Assembly (NCBI GenBank): GCA_031841125.1
Contig: CM063110.1
Location: forward strand, 58,379,946-58,443,945
DNA length: 64,000 nucleotides
From: Acanthococcus lagerstroemiae
Taxonomy: Eukaryota > Arthropoda > Insecta > Hemiptera > Eriococcidae
Reading direction: 5' to 3'
Shown: positions 1 to 12,339 of the stretch, piece by piece
Layout: each line of letters begins with the position of its first letter
Position numbering within the stretch: the stretch's first letter is position 1
Made by a program: the position numbers and the translations under genes
The notes under the pieces: model-generated
What the model was told of the DNA's origin: nothing
Seen by the model: the letters and a program-made list of their open reading frames with translations, nothing else
Databases searched by the model: none

Positions 1-1777
1 AGGGCGCGTGGCGACGCAGCGTGCGAACGCTTTTGGAGCGGGTAAATCGATTTTCGCCCGGAATCTCGAAGACCAGACAGCTGAACACCAGCTCCAGCAG
101 CCGGGGAACGTACACGCTGGCCATTTCCGGCGGCGCGTTGCTCACGAAATACATCAGCGGCGAGATGCAGGACAGCAGGAACGAGATGATGGCGGGGTCG
201 ACCGGCTTTAAATTGAAACACAAGTCCAACAGTCGAGCGCTTCGTTCCAGCGGGATGGCGTGAGTCTTTGGCAGATTGAACACGATCACTTCGGCGATCA
301 CGCTGATCGCCTCCCACTCGGCGTACTCTTCCGAATACGGCGAACAAAACGATTTCGAAGTCAGCGACGTTTTCTGGATCCGAGTGACCAGCCACTGCTC
401 GAGGCAGCTGAAGGCGACCTCAGGGACGACGCTGGTTAGGTTTCGGAACGCCTCGCTCAGTTCGACCCGGAAGCGGTAGTAGAACGTGCCGAATGCGTCG
501 GCGGAGTCGAAGTCGAAAGGCAAGTACTTGTAGCACTCTTGGAACAGCGGTATCCCTTGCTCCGGGTTGTACGGCATTTTGATTAGCTTCGGGGTGACGT
601 GAGCCACCCATTTGGGGATGTAGTTGAGCACATTCGAATCCTTATTCAGAATATTGTGTTTGAAAAAGGAAGTCCAGCAGGCGTTCACGTGGAATGCGAC
701 CACCACTGACGGATGGTTACATAGGTTCACCAACATTTCTAAAAGCACGACGAAATGCTCGCGATCAACGTAATCGTACACGTTATCGTTATCATTTTTC
801 ACAACTGTACACAACAACGAGCAGATCGAAGCTAGTAACTCGGAGACTTTTTTGATGAACGCGTAGTTCTGCTCGTTTAACGTTCCGTTCTGTAACATCA
901 GATTCAAATGGGATATACTGTTCAGCAAGGGCGAATTCAACAGTAGTTTGCAAATGATTCGTTTGTCCTCGTGCTTGCCCTTCTTGGTGGCGATTCGGTT
1001 CAAGCACTCGGCAGTCTCAAGATTGAAGTTCTCATTCGATAGAAAGTTACATAGAACTGGTAATAAGCGTGTTTCCTCGGCTACCAGCCGGTTGATGAAT
1101 GCGAATTCTACGATTTCGCTTAATAGTTTCAGTGACAGGTTAATCACCCGGACACTTTCAGGAACGTTCAATGAATAATGCTGCGCTATTAAATTCACTA
1201 AGAATGTGAAAACCTCTTCTAACTGTAACGTTAGGTGTTGATATAAGTCTTTTCGCCTTTGAGCGTACTCTAAAGTCTGTAACACGACAATATCTTCGAT
1301 AAACCTTAAAAATGTAAGTAGGACTATCTCGGCCTGAATGTGACCTTTTGCAGCGATTTGATAGAGTTCGGGTAACAGATTCGGCCAGTGTTGAGGCCAT
1401 TCGCGCTTCATCATCTCCACGATAACCCTGGACAGGGCATCACGCAGATGAATATGCTGGGCTATGTCCCCTTCGCAGGACTGCAACAGAGACATTGTAA
1501 CATCCTTAATGGATATCTTTCGAGGCTGATCGATTTCGTACCATTTATACTTGACGCAGTACTCCATCAACTGCAAACCGAAGTGACGAACCAAATGAGA
1601 GCCGTTTAGAGAGAGGTACACCGAGCACTGGATACCGAGAGGTGACTTTTCTTTGAATTCTTCGCAAGCGTTGTACGCCTCGTGTCTTTTGTCCTGCGGC
1701 ACTTCAGGGTTCAGCGCCGTTTCAACAGCCTGCGCCAGTTGATTAGAGAGACTCACTATTTCCGGAGAGTTATCCAT
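1..1777 (-). CDS. XPO5: Exportin-5, N-terminal half, runs off left edge
   Basis: Exportin-5 is the RanGTP-dependent nuclear export receptor for pre-microRNA hairpins and other double-stranded RNA cargo. The reverse strand from ATG at 1777 is open without a stop or intron to the window edge, giving about 592 residues; animal exportin-5 is about 1,200, so roughly half is present. The start fits the family: an N-terminal MDNSPEIVSLSNQLAQAVE stretch, then the conserved EEFKEKSP and RHFGLQLMEY motifs. The segment DALSRVIVEMMKREWPQHWP (about residues 120-140) is the hallmark of the exportin N-terminal HEAT repeats and is nearly identical to the human protein from memory. The rest reads as helical HEAT repeats. 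Codon use is GC-richer toward the left edge. An intronless 1.8-kb stretch is long compared with its multi-exon neighbours, but the reading frame is clean and I see no sign of a retrocopy. Confidence 0.95.
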   Translation of the reverse strand, partial: MDNSPEIVSLSNQLAQAVETALNPEVPQDKRHEAYNACEEFKEKSPLGIQCSVYLSLNGSHLVRHFGLQLMEYCVKYKWYEIDQPRKISIKDVTMSLLQSCEGDIAQHIHLRDALSRVIVEMMKREWPQHWPNLLPELYQIAAKGHIQAEIVLLTFLRFIEDIVVLQTLEYAQRRKDLYQHLTLQLEEVFTFLVNLIAQHYSLNVPESVRVINLSLKLLSEIVEFAFINRLVAEETRLLPVLCNFLSNENFNLETAECLNRIATKKGKHEDKRIICKLLLNSPLLNSISHLNLMLQNGTLNEQNYAFIKKVSELLASICSLLCTVVKNDNDNVYDYVDREHFVVLLEMLVNLCNHPSVVVAFHVNACWTSFFKHNILNKDSNVLNYIPKWVAHVTPKLIKMPYNPEQGIPLFQECYKYLPFDFDSADAFGTFYYRFRVELSEAFRNLTSVVPEVAFSCLEQWLVTRIQKTSLTSKSFCSPYSEEYAEWEAISVIAEVIVFNLPKTHAIPLERSARLLDLCFNLKPVDPAIISFLLSCISPLMYFVSNAPPEMASVYVPRLLELVFSCLVFEIPGENRFTRSKSVRTLRRHAP

Positions 1778-3932
1778 AGTAATAACCGGCGACACTCGTC
1801 AATTCGTATTACACTGATCGATATTCACTGCATCGCGAGATGATGTAATCACGTAATCATAGCGTTTTCATGTATCATTTCAACTGATTTTTAGAATACA
1901 TAATTTAGTTTCACTACGTTACCAACAACTAGTGAGAGGAAAACAACAGAATGAACGATTTAAATAGCATAAATGTAAGAACCAGCGCCGCGACAGCTTT
2001 GACAATAATATTTCGACGACAAAAAATACACGTTCTTTTGGCAAATCGTGATGTTTGATACGAAGTTTTGAACTGTTTTGAACTTTGATCTGAAGTCTGC
2101 AGTTCCGATCTAGCTCTGGTCTTAGCGTTCTAGGCTCTTTCGGAGCCATTGAGAATGCCCTAAGAAATGGACTTAAGAGTATGTGTTTATTATGTTCTTT
2201 TTCCAAAACACTCTATTTCTACAGCAGTACGTGATCTAGGTAGCGCTAATGTGAAACATGAAATTAAATCCAATGAATTAAATCAGTAATGCAGTGATCC
2301 CAGGAATGTTCCTCCAAAAATGTTATTCCCGTTTCTCGTTTCCTTATTTTTGACCATTTTTAAGGGGAATTCTAACATTTTGCATCAAGAATTCTTAATC
2401 TTAATACGCTTGTCCCGGAAAAATACAAAACAGGAATTCTCGTTTCCCAAATTCCCAATTTAAAACATTTTAAAGAAACTAGAAATTTAGTGATCCCATT
2501 TTCAGAAAAAATAGTTCAAAAAGGTCGTAATTCCTTAAATTCTCAATTCCAAATTATTTTTAGAAACGTTCCTAATTTGATTTTTCGATAGGAAGGGGCC
2601 ATATTGGAGGAGTTATCTGTCAAAAGGGCGCTTGACATATGGGAATCCCATATGTCAAGCGCCTTTTTGACAGATAACTCCTCATTTTCTGATTTCCTAT
2701 TGAAAATATTTTGGGAAATATCCCTGAGTGATGCAAGATTGGGTATTATGTAATCCAAGATAATAAAAAATGAGACACAAATCACGGAGCTTTTATTTTA
2801 AGAAAAAAATAATAATAATAATAAATAAATAAATAAAAATTAGATGACTTATTGGAAAAATAACAATAAATATACTTCGAATTTTCCCCCCAAAAAATGC
2901 ATTTTCCATCTTACAAAATTTTGACAATTTAGACGAAAAATAATAGTTTAATTGCCAATGCAACATAAAATTGTAAAAATACAATGAAAACGTCGATGTA
3001 AAAGAATAGAAAAATATCTTTCCAGAAGATTTTGAAAATAAAAGTATCACTTATTAGAGATCATGACAAACGGTACTGAATAATTCAAGTTTAATTTTAA
3101 TAAATAAATAAATTAGAACCTAAATAAATAAATAAATAAATACCTACATAAGTAACTGATACATAAATTAATTAAAAAATACGCATATACAAAAAAAAAA
3201 TGACACTTCTAGAGTGTTTGTAATTTATCCGTAATAAATATAAAATTGTCCTTAAAAGCACTGGAAGGTGGAGAAATATTATTAAATGAAAAAAAATAGA
3301 GTCTATTAGGTTTTGGTTTCAAACTTAATGAAGCAAAAAAAAATTCATTCTGAAAAATGGTAATTCAATAACCTGTATTTGGAAGTTACAAAAAGAAAAA
3401 AACTACCTGTAAGATTTGAGTGTTCAAATTTTGAACGACGAAAATACCTGGTTGGTTGTCTATACAGATAATCACGAGTTAAAAAATTGAGTAAACTGAA
3501 AACATTAATACTTTCAGCTAATGGAGACATCAAGTCTTTCAGGAATATAATTATTGTAGTTTTAAGGTATCGTTATTTCAATAATAATGCAGACATCGAG
3601 TCTTCAAGAAAAACTAAAAATTTAGGAACAGAGTGTACCTAATTCAAATTTTACATGAAAATACATAAAATCGGTAGAAATTATTTCTCAATGACAAATA
3701 CCCCTCAAAATAATGCAGCTACAATCACAAGTTTAAAAAGAAATTCAGATGTATTTTCATTACCCCTGGGTGGGATTTTTTGCAGTACACAAAAAGTGCT
3801 CGTCACTCGGACTGCATGATATTTTCAAATAATAGATTACTCTTTTATAACATTTTCGTCTTTTCCTATTCGACAGCAGCCGAGTAAACCTATTTTTGCC
3901 TTTTGCTTTTTCGCTTAATTGTTAATTATTAT
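1778..3932. other. AT-rich intergenic DNA between XPO5 and RNase T2
   Basis: No coding exon could be supported here. The stretch is AT-rich with aata and ataa microsatellites around 2805-2840 and 3100-3145. It holds one long hairpin, listed separately. The XPO5 promoter must lie within the first few hundred bases on the right of 1777, but I see no clear TATA box. Confidence 0.6.
2578..2708. repeat. Near-perfect palindrome (foldback MITE-like hairpin)
   Basis: Bases 2607-2683 form an inverted repeat with 38-base arms centred at 2645 (core gacatatgggaatcccatat), with a single mismatch. Weaker pairing extends outwards to about 2578 and 2708, where ataggaa on the left meets ttcctat on the right. 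There is no loop to speak of, so single-stranded DNA or RNA would fold into a long hairpin. Size and symmetry fit a palindromic MITE or foldback element. No convincing target duplication was found. Confidence 0.75.
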
Positions 3933-4994
3933 TTATGCCGAGGAAAAATCAGTAGTAAGAGGATAATAAATATCATGTTCCATACATTTTTTTTCTGGTA
4001 TGAAATATTTATCACAGTCCAGTAACTCCAAAGTTTTCGAAACACAAAGTCTAATTTCTTGAATGATGTACACCTTACGTGCCTACAACAAATAAAAATT
4101 ATTCTATCTTTCAACGAATTGGAACATTGAAACAAGTTGGTAATTCAAACTCACCTCATCAAGATAGCACGCAATAACAGGGGCGACACCGAGTTCACTT
4201 TTGACAGAATCAAGGAAGTCAGAGTACGAATAATTGCGTGAGTCACTTGGGACGATTCCTTTCCCGTTTAGCATGTCCGTTACATTGTATTTTGCATTCC
4301 ATTGCAAACCCAACTGGAAATATGTCAACTCAGAATCAAATACAGAGTCTTCTACAGCGCATGTTCCGTGCTTCCGCCATTCGTGCTTCCAGAATTTACT
4401 ATCTTCATTGCTTTTAATGCTTAACCAATGCTCCTCGAGATCAGGTAAAATCGGCTCTAAAGCTGTCTGGTTAAATGGTACGTTCTGGCAGAAAAAGGGA
4501 CCCATTTCACCAGTTTTCGTGGGCCTAGCAATAAAATCGTAAGTTAAAATTATATGACAAGTAACATCAATCGAAGTACGTAGGTTAAAGGTCAAATCCT
4601 AATTTACCAGATTCCGTGAACGGTCCAAACATATTTATTTGAAGCGAAGTTACACGTAACGTTCGTTTTTGAGTCCTCTCTCACCCATATACAAGCTGAA
4701 ATTGGATACGCTTGAGTAAACAACAAAAAATCCCAGTCATCGTTATTCTGTTGATTTTCTCCGGGGCTAAAGCATAAAAAGTACACAACGTTCGAGAATT
4801 TAGAAGTTCCTCTGCACTCAAACACATCAGAAATTTATCATGAAACAATCAGAAAATACTTACCTCAACCATGCATAAACCAAAGTCAGCGATAAAATTA
4901 TCAAAAAAATGTAAGAGACATAACGGACCCAATGATTCTGTTTTCTTCTAGGTTCTCTCTTTACCAAAGATTCATCTGGATTCGTGTCGTACAT
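3933..4994 (-). CDS. RNase T2 family ribonuclease with N-terminal membrane anchor
   Basis: Predicted acid RNase of the T2 family, which cuts single-stranded RNA through a 2',3'-cyclic phosphate in lysosomes or outside the cell. Four exons join in frame with GT-AG introns: 4994-4864, 4811-4608, 4524-4155 and 4082-3933, giving 284 residues. Both active-site blocks are present: CAS I WTVHGIWP with His109, split across the exon 2/3 border, and CAS II FWKHEWRKHGTC with His159, Glu160 and His164. YPISAC near residue 80 is also family-typical. Instead of a cleavable signal peptide, residues 1-25 are charged and 26-43 hydrophobic (YVSYIFLIILSLTLVYAWL), so a type II signal anchor is likely. Many NXT/S sites and paired Cys suit a lumenal enzyme. 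The start is the only ATG giving an open frame into exon 2. The anchor, rather than the enzyme family, is the less certain part. Confidence 0.93.
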
Positions 4995-6500
4995 TATCCA
5001 AGAAGATTACTGCAGTTTTACGATTGTTGACCAACAGCAAAAGCCTCCTACAATCTTCAATCTTATCTTGTTAATGAAGTACATTGACATAAACAAGCCC
5101 CAAAGCCATTTGAAACAGCGTAGGTTTATCTAATACTTACAAACTGGTCGACAGCCCAGGAGGAAAGATAAATATTACTTCAATTTCAACATAATCTGAA
5201 TTATTAATTAATCCGTTTTCATTTTTGCAGCACTTTTCCTTGTATGACTAGGTATTTTCAATAACTATTGACTAGATTGAAAAGGTTATCAGAAAAGATC
5301 ACAAACATTAGTAGCCGATTCAAAAATTTCCACATCAGAGGGCACGAATGTTTCATGAGATTTGTTGATTTCTATCCATGATATTATACCATGGTTAATT
5401 ATTTTTTAATGATTTTTATCGAAGATGACTATTAAATTAAAAATTATCATTGTTATCAGCTTATCACTAACCAGTGTAACCAGTGTTGTGCCTTGTTCAA
5501 TGAAACAAGCAATGTTGCCAACTCAACTTTGACTTTGACATAGCGCGAACGGCGGGAGCGGGATGACAAGCCACCCGAAGCCGATAGCCAGCGGCAGCCA
5601 ATGAAAACTCTTCAGCTATTGGCTACTTTCCAGTTTTGTTTTTCCTACTTATTTTCAGAGGAAAACACTTTAATACAATCGAGCTTGAAGTCCTTTTCTC
5701 AGAACCTTTTTTGTGGATATATTTATGTCAAATGTCAAAATCCCGTATCATGGCCATGGTGGCAAAGTGAAATAGCGTCGACACGAAACACCGTCGACAT
5801 TGCAAACCTACAATCTGCTGAGTGGAGCAGGGAAAGGAACCACCTGCTAGAAAACGCAAAGTGATCATGAAAGAACAACGTATCAATCTTCTCGCCTACT
5901 TGACACCCCCCCCCCTCTTTTAGCCCAAGTGACTGCGCCTACTCGGCCGCGTCTAATTGACACTAACCTGAAAAATTGTTATAACATCGGAACAATGAAC
6001 TTCCTTCTCATCAGTGGCGTAGCCAAATGGGAGTCGAGGATCAGGACCCCGTTTGCGATTTGTAGTATTCTGGTTCTTCTAATTTTAGCCTTCCCTCTAA
6101 CATCCGCTCCCCTCTTTGGTTAAGACCAGACCCCCTCGAGCACTAGGCTAGCTACGCTGCTGCTTCCCATCTATCGTATAATAATCAACTCATTCGAGTC
6201 AAAACACTATGCATTTGTGAACTGAAACCAGCAATTTTATAATTTGGGCAGCTCTAAAAAAAAAGAAAAAAAAGCTTAGGATAGGCGCTGTAGAAGCGTG
6301 GACACGTGATACCCATTTCATGTAATAAGAAACGATACAACTTAAAATGTAATGTATTGAATTTTGTAATAACAAAATTCTATCGCAGCATTTGATGAGT
6401 AATGTCTACTTCACAAACCACACTATGTGAAACACATTCAGAGATTAGTAACTGAACCCCCTAAAAAATGTATGTTTACATTATTTTGGAGTTACAAAAG
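4995..6500. other. Intergenic DNA between RNase T2 and the receptor gene
   Basis: No gene could be supported. The RNase T2 promoter should lie just above 4994. A C-run (about 5907-5918) and one hAT-type MITE (6012-6162) are the only notable features. A short open frame at 5601-5864 has no recognisable similarity. Confidence 0.5.
6012..6162. mobile_element. hAT-type MITE, CAGTGGCGTAGCC family, copy 1
   Basis: A 151-bp element with terminal inverted repeats: cagtggcgtagcc on the left and ggctagctacgctgctg on the right. The flanks 6004-6011 (cttctcat) and 6163-6170 (cttcccat) are an 8-bp target duplication with one difference, the length hAT transposases make. It has no coding capacity. Related copies are at 44974-45116 and 45933-46106. 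Confidence 0.85.
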
Positions 6501-9500
6501 CTACAACACGTAAATAAAGAATAAGAACAGAACTATGACGAGGAAAGCAACCTTATCTATAAAGTTTGCAACTATTCTCCACTTCTGGTTGCTTTTGTTA
6601 TTCGTTGTACTGACTAAAGCAGCTTCTTCATCATCGAATTTTGCACTGCTATTGATATCCTCATTCTATAAAATTATAAATAGGTGTAATTCATACAGGT
6701 TACACTTGACCATGCCTACTACTAAGATTCATAAGTAATGGTAATCGTATATGTCAGCTAAATACAGTGACACACCAACTGTCAAAATAGACATGTAAAT
6801 ATTCTAATTTGTAGAGTATTTTAATATACTGACCACAAGGAAGGAGAATACCGGACCGCAGTACGGTACAACAGCAAAAATTCCTATTAGCTCGGTCAGC
6901 CATTGTGGCGGATCATCTACTTTCGTGATCATTTTGGCACTCAATACAGCACACAATATGCCCGCGAAACTGATGAACAAACTGTCCAAAAAGAAGCTAT
7001 CTGTCGAATAGAACATGGAAATTTCATTAGGTACAAGTTCACTCAAATACTAACAAAAATACTGAGAGTCGACTAATTTTGATAACTGATGTTCGAAATT
7101 TTATTACATAAATTCAACAAATCGTTTTTCTGCGGAAAATTACGCAGAGAGCTGTCACTGCAGTATGACAGCGATTGATAAAAATATCGCATCAACGAAA
7201 TAGTGTTTCTAATTGAGCATCAAGTTATAATGTAGGAATCGTGATGTTTTGGTACATATGATAACAAACATCAATTCTGAGCCCACTTTGTTGAATTTGA
7301 AAAAGAATAGCGGAGTTTAAATCATGGACATCAATATTAGGTATTAAATTATACGAGAACAGCAAAGCGGGTGGTGCGGCAACCAGTATAGAGAAAGTTG
7401 AAAAACTGACATTATCTCATTTTTAATTTATCTTGAATACGCCCACATATGTCTGATCCGATTAGGTATGACGCTGATCACAACTACTAATTTAAAAAAC
7501 TGTACAAGTGTTTAGAATCATTTAAATTTTTTTACGTTATATTTTTAGTGAAATTTTGGATAATTTTGACCAACTATCTTTAAAACTTGATTTAGATAAT
7601 AGAGGCAATGCAGAAACACTTCAGTCAAAATATATAAGAACCTCAGGCCACAAACGGAAAGAAAGAAAGAAAAACTTAGATTTGATCAAATGTATTTTCA
7701 TTCTAATGACATACTTACAAATTTTAACGTCCTCCGATCCATTTTCCTCGAGAATATGGTACAGATCTTGGAGAAATGCCATTTGTAAAATTGCAGTCAT
7801 CATGTTGATCATCATTCTGCAGTAGATTTTATTAGTCAACCAGAACGATATGAAAGTCAGAAGTAGAAGCACTATAATTTCAGGGTTCAATATTACTAAA
7901 GGTAATGAATCGGGCTACTGGATTTCCATATTTCTCCTATTTCGTTACTCATCCACGATTTTTTTCTTTTTTCTGCAGAGTCATACCAAAAGTGAGGAGG
8001 GAGGATTATTTCTACTCAAGCTTATCTTTTTTATTAGTATATGTATATCTCCTTCCCCCAAAAAATTTGAATTCTTCAACTTCCTCCCTCTCCCCGAAAC
8101 GGGTTTGTTTTCATACATCCCCATTTAGAAAACGATCATGTACACCTAACCTCCTAGTAAATACTGGAGATGTGTGCATCGGTTTTCTAGCATCTTTCTT
8201 TTTTCGAATGAGTTGTGCGGCATCACAAATAAAAGCACCAGTGGATGGAATGCACAAAACGGTGACAAGACTTTTATTCATAGACAATAAGTGATTTACT
8301 ATTTACCAATTCCTGGATAAATAAAAGCAATCTGATAATGCGAAGTGTTCCTTTGAAGTTTGATATAAAGCTCGACATTTTCCGGATCGGGATATTCTTG
8401 GAATGCAGGATTAGTCAGAATTTTCCATTTTCTACTCTCTATAAATTTTGACATAACCTAAAGGAAATCAAACGAAATAGAAAATACACATCGACGTGTG
8501 TTACATCTTATGTATTACTCAAATTGTCAGAAGGCATGAGAAGTGCGTTAGCAGCAGATTTGGACAATATTGAGTAAACTTTCAAAAACTATATGTAAGC
8601 AATAATGACACCCTGTTTTGAAATAGTACAGCTTAGGTATTTAAATTTGAATTTTACTTACAATATCCGACTGAGGGTCGAAATTCACAATTATATTGTT
8701 AGTATCATCCCCACGACTGGTAACGGTGAATTTGCAATCCCAATCTTCGAACGGCCATTTAGAGTAGTCGACGGAACAAGGACCAAAAAGCGTAAAAGTT
8801 ATTCGACTAGTTACAGAACCATTGCTTCTGATCAATACATCATCAAATTTGTATTTATCCGCTGAATCTAGAAACTGATACCAAGAGTTGCTCCTAATGA
8901 ACAAAATCGACAGAGATACTTTAGTTGATTGGCATCACCTATAAATACATGGGTATTTCATACTTTTGCAATATAAGTATGTAGTACTTATACTAAATGA
9001 TATGTTGTCCAAATTAATTTTATGACAATTCTCGATAGAAAGTTTCGGAAAAAACACCTAATAAAAACGTAGTTTTAGGTTCACTTCCAAGGATACTTTC
9101 AATAACATATAATCACAAAAGCAATTATAGTTTTTGTAAAATGAAAATAAGAATATATATAATTATGTATGTATATTATTACAATAGATGAAAGTAAGCC
9201 ATCATAAGCATAACTGAATCCATACAATGCGGGTGAAATTTCTGAACAGTGTGCCTTAATAGCCCATGGCAATCAGTGTTCCGATCTTACTTATCCCAAT
9301 TTTTATAACAGATTTCATTCGTATAAGTGCAATCCTCTACAGAATAATATGTATAGGGAACCACTCAACTATTATGTATTATGTAAGTAGTTGAATGTGT
9401 ATTATGTGAATACAAGAGACCATACAGATAGTCAATGCCGGGACAACATTATCTCATAGCATCCTAATATACATCCATCATATCGCTACGTAACTATTCA

Positions 9501-10937
9501 CGACTTTAGTTTTTGTAGTACAACATGACACATTGACCCTGTATTTCTATAACTAGTATATAATTCCGGACTAATGAATTGTCTGGACACTGGGGAACTT
9601 TTGGATTGTTTTCTATACCGTACCTACTCTGCAAATACCTACCTATTATCAAAAGAAACGATTTATCAGTCTCTAATAAGTATTCCAGAGAGGCAGCCGC
9701 ATGACATGCTTAGTGGAATATACATTAGCTATTAGTGCAAACACTGTTCACTATCTAATCTACAACTATATTCAGTCATTATCAATCCAAAACTACTCAT
9801 TGGTCCAGATCAAAGAGATTTTGTCAGCGGGTGGAATACCGGGTAAAAAGTAACTCACCGAGGAATAGAAAGTTTGCCACAATATCGCAGCTAAACTCAT
9901 AAGCACCCCCCCCCCCCACCATGCGAATTTCAGACTTACCCGAAACAGTTAGCAGAAAATACAGAACACCTTGAAACAATGACAGCGAAAAAACTCACCA
10001 ATGATGACAGCGCAGAACCTTACTAAACACTTACCGCTTCAATATAGACTACCTACTCAACCTACTCTACCTACCTATTTGGAATTTAAAATCGCAGTAT
10101 TCTTGTGAAATGTAAAATGTATAACTACATTTATATCAAGTTACATATATCTTAGGGGTGATTGCACTGCCATCGCCCCACTAATAGTGTGTTTCACTCA
10201 GGATGATTCCCTAGACTACTCATCAATCCAGAAGTAATTATAGAAAAACTCACTAACTCACAATTACTTGTTCTATGAAGTCATCAGCAACAGTGGGGAT
10301 TTAAAAAATTATACATGGCAGTTAACCGTACATTTGAAATTTTATGTTATTATATAGCTGTTGTGTAAATGTAGTTGTGGCTTAGGTATAGATATGAAAA
10401 AAAACTGACTTACGAGTCATACGAAGTAATTCTTGGATACCATACGTCATAATATTCAGTCTTGAATTCAGTAATTTTGTTATACTTAGAAGGTTTCCAT
10501 TGTAACAACTCATCAGTCCAGCTCTAAATCAGAGAAAATATGAAATTCTAAGTTCCATTAGACATTCAAAAACGACCAGCTCGGCCTAAAATGAATTAGT
10601 ATGAAAACTCTGGAATCATGTACCATTTGTATGTATCCTGATATACGAATAGTTTCATCATCTTCTTCCTGTAACATACCGAGTTAAGTAGCATATTAAT
10701 TAAAATGAATCATTGGCTTGTTTTTAAAATCTTACTTGAACAAGTTATTACTTTTTCGCCAACTTACTATTTCATAAAATATCGGGACGAATGACAGGTC
10801 GACCCCTATTCGAGTTGATGGATTTTTAACTGGTCGGGAATAAGAATCATAATCACACAGTAGATCTGCTTGAAGTCTTTCTATAGCTGGAGTACTGCTA
10901 TTTCTCTCTCTTCCGCAACGATATGAAAAACCTCTCC
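6501..10937 (-). CDS. Divergent nicotinic-like Cys-loop receptor subunit (5' exon missing from model)
   Basis: Ligand-gated ion channel subunit of the nicotinic acetylcholine receptor superfamily. Eight exons join in phase: 10937-10768, 10668-10624, 10523-10414, 8893-8662, 8457-8307, 7895-7719, 7000-6834 and 6665-6501, about 405 residues to the TAG at 6501. The first exon found carries DLLCDYDSYSRPVKNPS, a standard N-terminal block. The Cys loop is CSVDYSKWPFEDWDC with the canonical 13-residue spacing. TM1-TM2 (around NPEIIVLLLLTFISFWL), TM3 (FISFAGILCAVLSAKM) and TM4 (FIDKVAFLVIVLFLFFIYV) follow. Oddities: loop A reads WYPR rather than WLPD, the loop B aromatic is absent (TSR), loop C has no vicinal Cys pair, TM2 lacks the GEK start, and the TM3-TM4 loop is very short. 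It is therefore a non-alpha, divergent subunit. Exon phase requires one more upstream exon, presumably holding the signal peptide; I could not identify it. Confidence 0.9.
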
Positions 10938-11478
10938 CTAAAACAAAATCTAAACCAATCACGTATAAAGCTCTCGTTGTAAAACATTATTTCCATATTG
11001 AAGATTTGTAAAGTCAATAAATTACTGCGAGCTTGATATAAAATTACTTTTTCAAAATGAAAAATAGGTCGGCAGATACCCATTCTTCAGTTATAGTTCA
11101 CTTTGCTATTCAAAAAGAAACAGATGAATGAGATATTGCTCAGTTTGGTAGATAGTGCTCCTCATGTTTGTTCAAGACTGATCTATTTTGTAATATTTAA
11201 GGTTTGAAAGCCATATTGTACAGCTTAGGCTTTCGACTATCTCTGATTCGGCTGAGGCTTTCAACGTTTTGCTCAAGTCAGAAAAATTCTATAGGTTTTG
11301 GCTATCAGCTATTGGCTATCGGCTTTCCAGAATTTTTTTATCAATCAGTAGACGAGAGACAAGACAAGAAAATATAATTATTAGAAACAGGCCAACAGGC
11401 CTCATCTACGAATATATAAGTTCAGGAGAAAGGAACTTAGAATAAATGAGTTTTAGCATTTTATACGTTTTTACTACT

Positions 11479-12060
11479 GGGTATACGTAAGCGAAAACCG
11501 TAACGTTCCCCCTGTAACGGCCCTCCCCCTAGTAACGGCCTCCCGTAACGCTCTTGTTACTATGACGTCATACTACTGAGTATATTTGAGCGTAAATCGT
11601 ATTCATACATTTCCATGGAAAATTATTTCTTCCAGCCTGGGGTATACTTGAGCAAAAACTGTAATGCTCTCCCCACAACGATCCTCTGTAACACTCCTGT
11701 TACTATGACGTCATACTAGTGAGTATATTTGAGTGAAAATTGTGTTTATGTCTATACATTTCCATGGAAATTTATTTCTTCCAGCTAGGGGTATACTTAA
11801 GCAAAACCCGTAACGCCCCCCCCCCCCGACACGAAGCCAGCACCCTTCTGAGTATTACCTCAGAGACGTCGGCGTTCTCTTCTCATTTCCAGCTCAGTTC
11901 AGCTCACATTTCTTTAGCTCTTCATGGTGACAATTCAGTTCAGTGGTTGACATTTCCATTTTCTTCCAGCCATGGGTATACTTAAGCGAAAACCGTAACG
12001 CTCCCCCCTACACGCCCCCGCGATACGAATTCAGTGGTTGACACTACTTGATGCACCCTG
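11479..12060. repeat. Tandem repeat, about 150-170 bp unit
   Basis: Four degenerate copies beginning near 11479, 11640, 11788 and 11975. Each opens with a gggtatact/gtaagc phrase followed by aaaaccgtaacgc and a C-rich run. The first two copies also contain gttactatgacgtcatact and a ttccatggaaa palindrome before the next unit. The tgacgtca core is a CRE-like palindrome, but its recurrence here is probably a by-product of the repeat. Confidence 0.75.
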
Positions 12061-12339
12061 CGCGACTACAGTCTGCAGTTATGTTGTTAATAGCAATTCC
12101 CATGGAAATTCTTTTGATTAGCGTATGAAAGCATGTAAAATGTTACACTACGTGTCTCTGTAGGAGACACGTTTTCTAAGTTCCCTTCTCCCCTCCCCTC
12201 CCCCTTCAGATTTCTCAGGTTTTGGAGAAGGGTCAAAATTTTGATCCTTAGTTGATTAATTCAGGGAAACCTCCCAAAGCCCAAAAGCCGAATAAGATGC
12301 CAGAAGAATATGACTCATGCTTACAGCTTTTGACTTCTA

